Part shown: piece by piece, positions 62,994 to 64,000 of the stretch
Numbering within the stretch: position 1 is the stretch's first letter
How the letters are laid out: the number at the start of each line of letters is the position of its first letter
Assembly (NCBI GenBank): GCA_963715025.1
Contig: CAVQQQ010000002.1
Coordinates: 744,001-808,000, forward strand
Length of the DNA: 64,000 nucleotides
From: DASSJT01 sp963715025
GTDB lineage: Bacteria; Actinomycetota; Actinomycetes; Actinomycetales; Dermatophilaceae
Reading direction: 5' to 3'
The notes under the pieces: generated by a model
Seen by the model: the letters and a program-made list of their open reading frames with translations, nothing else
Told to the model about the DNA's origin: nothing
Databases searched by the model: none
Position numbers and translations under genes: made by a program

Positions 62994-64000
62994 TCAGTGT
63001 GCGGCGTCATGCCACGACCTGCCTACGCCAACGCTCACGTCGAGCGGAACGTCCATCTCGACGGCCCCGCCCATCTCGCGCCGGACGATCGATTCCACCT
63101 CCGCCCGCTCCCCGGCCGCGACCTCGAGGACCAGCTCGTCGTGGACCTGAAGCAGCATCCGCGACTGTGCGCCGGCCTCGTGGAGGGCTCGCTCGACGCG
63201 GAGCATGGCTACCTTGATGATGTCGGCCGCTGAGCCCTGGATCGGCGCGTTGAGTGCCATCCGCTCGGCCATCTCGCGGCGCTGGCGGTTGTCGCTGGTC
63301 AGGTCGGGCAGATAGCGCCGACGCCCCAGCATGGTCTCGGTGTAGCCGGTCCCCCTGGCCTGGGCCACGACGTTGGTGAGGTAGTCGCGCACCCCGCCGA
63401 ACCGGGCGAAGTACTCGTCCATGAGGCCCTTGGCCTCCTCGGTCGAGATCGTCAGCTGCTTGGAAAGGCCGAAGGCGGACAGGCCGTAGGCAAGTCCATA
63501 GGACATCGCCTTGATCTTGCTGCGCATCTGCAGGGTGACGTCCTCGGGCGCCACGGAGAACACGCGCGAGCCGACGAACCGGTGGAGGTCCTCGCCGGAC
63601 TTGAACGCCTCGATCAGCCCGGCGTCGCCGGAGAGGTGCGCCATGATCCGCATCTCGATCTGGCTGTAGTCGGCGGACATCAGCGACTCGAAGCCCTTCC
63701 CCACGATGAACGCCTGGCGGATCCGTCGCCCCTCCTCGGTGCGGATCGGAATGTTCTGCAAGTTCGGGTCGGTCGAGCTCAGCCGGCCCGTGGCCGCGAT
63801 CGTCTGCTGATACGTGGTGTGGATGCGGCCGTCTTCGGAGACCGACTTGATCAGCCCCTCGACCGTGACCCGCAGCCGCGCCGCGTCGCGGTGTCGCAGC
63901 AGGGCCTCGAGGAACGGGTGGCCGGTCTTGGTGTACAGGTCGGTCAGCGCGTCGGCGTCCGTCGTGTACCCGGTCTTCGTGCGCTTGGTCTTCGGCATGC
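62994..64000 (-). CDS. polA: DNA polymerase I, C-terminal polymerase domain (5' part outside window)
   Basis: The last ~335 residues of the family A polymerase. Motif A is SADYSQIEMRI, the O-helix (motif B) is RSKIKAMSYGLAYGLS and motif C is QVHDELVLEV. The nucleotide-selecting position of the O-helix is Tyr rather than the Phe of E. coli. The frame is open to the right edge, so the start, the 5'-nuclease and the 3'-exonuclease-like domains are not visible. The aftD-like gene follows downstream in the same direction. Confidence 0.95.
   Translation of the reverse strand, partial: MPKTKRTKTGYTTDADALTDLYTKTGHPFLEALLRHRDAARLRVTVEGLIKSVSEDGRIHTTYQQTIAATGRLSSTDPNLQNIPIRTEEGRRIRQAFIVGKGFESLMSADYSQIEMRIMAHLSGDAGLIEAFKSGEDLHRFVGSRVFSVAPEDVTLQMRSKIKAMSYGLAYGLSAFGLSKQLTISTEEAKGLMDEYFARFGGVRDYLTNVVAQARGTGYTETMLGRRRYLPDLTSDNRQRREMAERMALNAPIQGSAADIIKVAMLRVERALHEAGAQSRMLLQVHDELVLEVAAGERAEVESIVRREMGGAVEMDVPLDVSVGVGRSWHDAAH

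Overview
The window is about 70% G+C by eye. It carries marker genes of an actinomycete: rbpA, whiA, the uvrC-rapZ-yvcK-whiA run, a four-domain rpsA, a coaE-grpB fusion and a mycothiol-type isomerase. Gene order and codon use suggest a Micrococcales member (Intrasporangiaceae-like). That placement is inference, because no rRNA gene is present. I found no tRNA or rRNA, insertion sequence, prophage or CRISPR array.

Left part (1-12 kb): central carbon metabolism and conserved housekeeping genes. zwf (cut by the left edge), opcA and pgl run on the plus strand. They converge on a minus-strand series, read in transcription order as uvrC, rapZ, yvcK, whiA, gap, pgk, tpiA, secG, rbpA. opcA appears to carry a one-base frameshift just before pgl.

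Middle part (12-38 kb): a Rieske lipoprotein, a complete branched-chain amino-acid ABC transporter (livK-hairpin-livHMGF, with an unusually long LivM), an NmrA-like protein, uvrA, a GH15 hydrolase with an MDMPI-like gene, a soluble histidine kinase with two LuxR-type response regulators, an MBL-fold hydrolase, an EamA transporter, terC behind a yybP-ykoY manganese riboswitch, a YjbR-like gene, uvrB, two DUF202 genes, coaE, a LacI regulator with odd upstream DNA, and rpsA.

Right part (38-63 kb): an envelope-polymer region. It holds genes resembling decaprenyl-phosphoryl-arabinose synthesis (ubiA-type DPPR synthase, dprE1, dprE2), a flippase, two giant AftD-type membrane arabinosyltransferases, a pair of paralogous polytopic proteins (one frameshifted), a GT4 glycosyltransferase, an O-acyltransferase, a DUF3068 protein, three methyltransferases, an Rv0226c-like membrane protein and a 43-residue DUF2613-like gene. 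Its content parallels the mycobacterial Rv0224c-Rv0236c and Rv3790-Rv3791 loci, which is notable if the host makes no mycolyl-arabinogalactan. The 3' part of polA ends the window.

Two window-wide patterns stand out. The octamer CGGCATAC/GTATGCCG occurs 32 times by my count, against roughly 2 expected from composition. In addition, about nine genes, including uvrA, uvrB and uvrC, have a TANNNT hexamer 6-8 nt before the start codon, which suggests leaderless transcripts.
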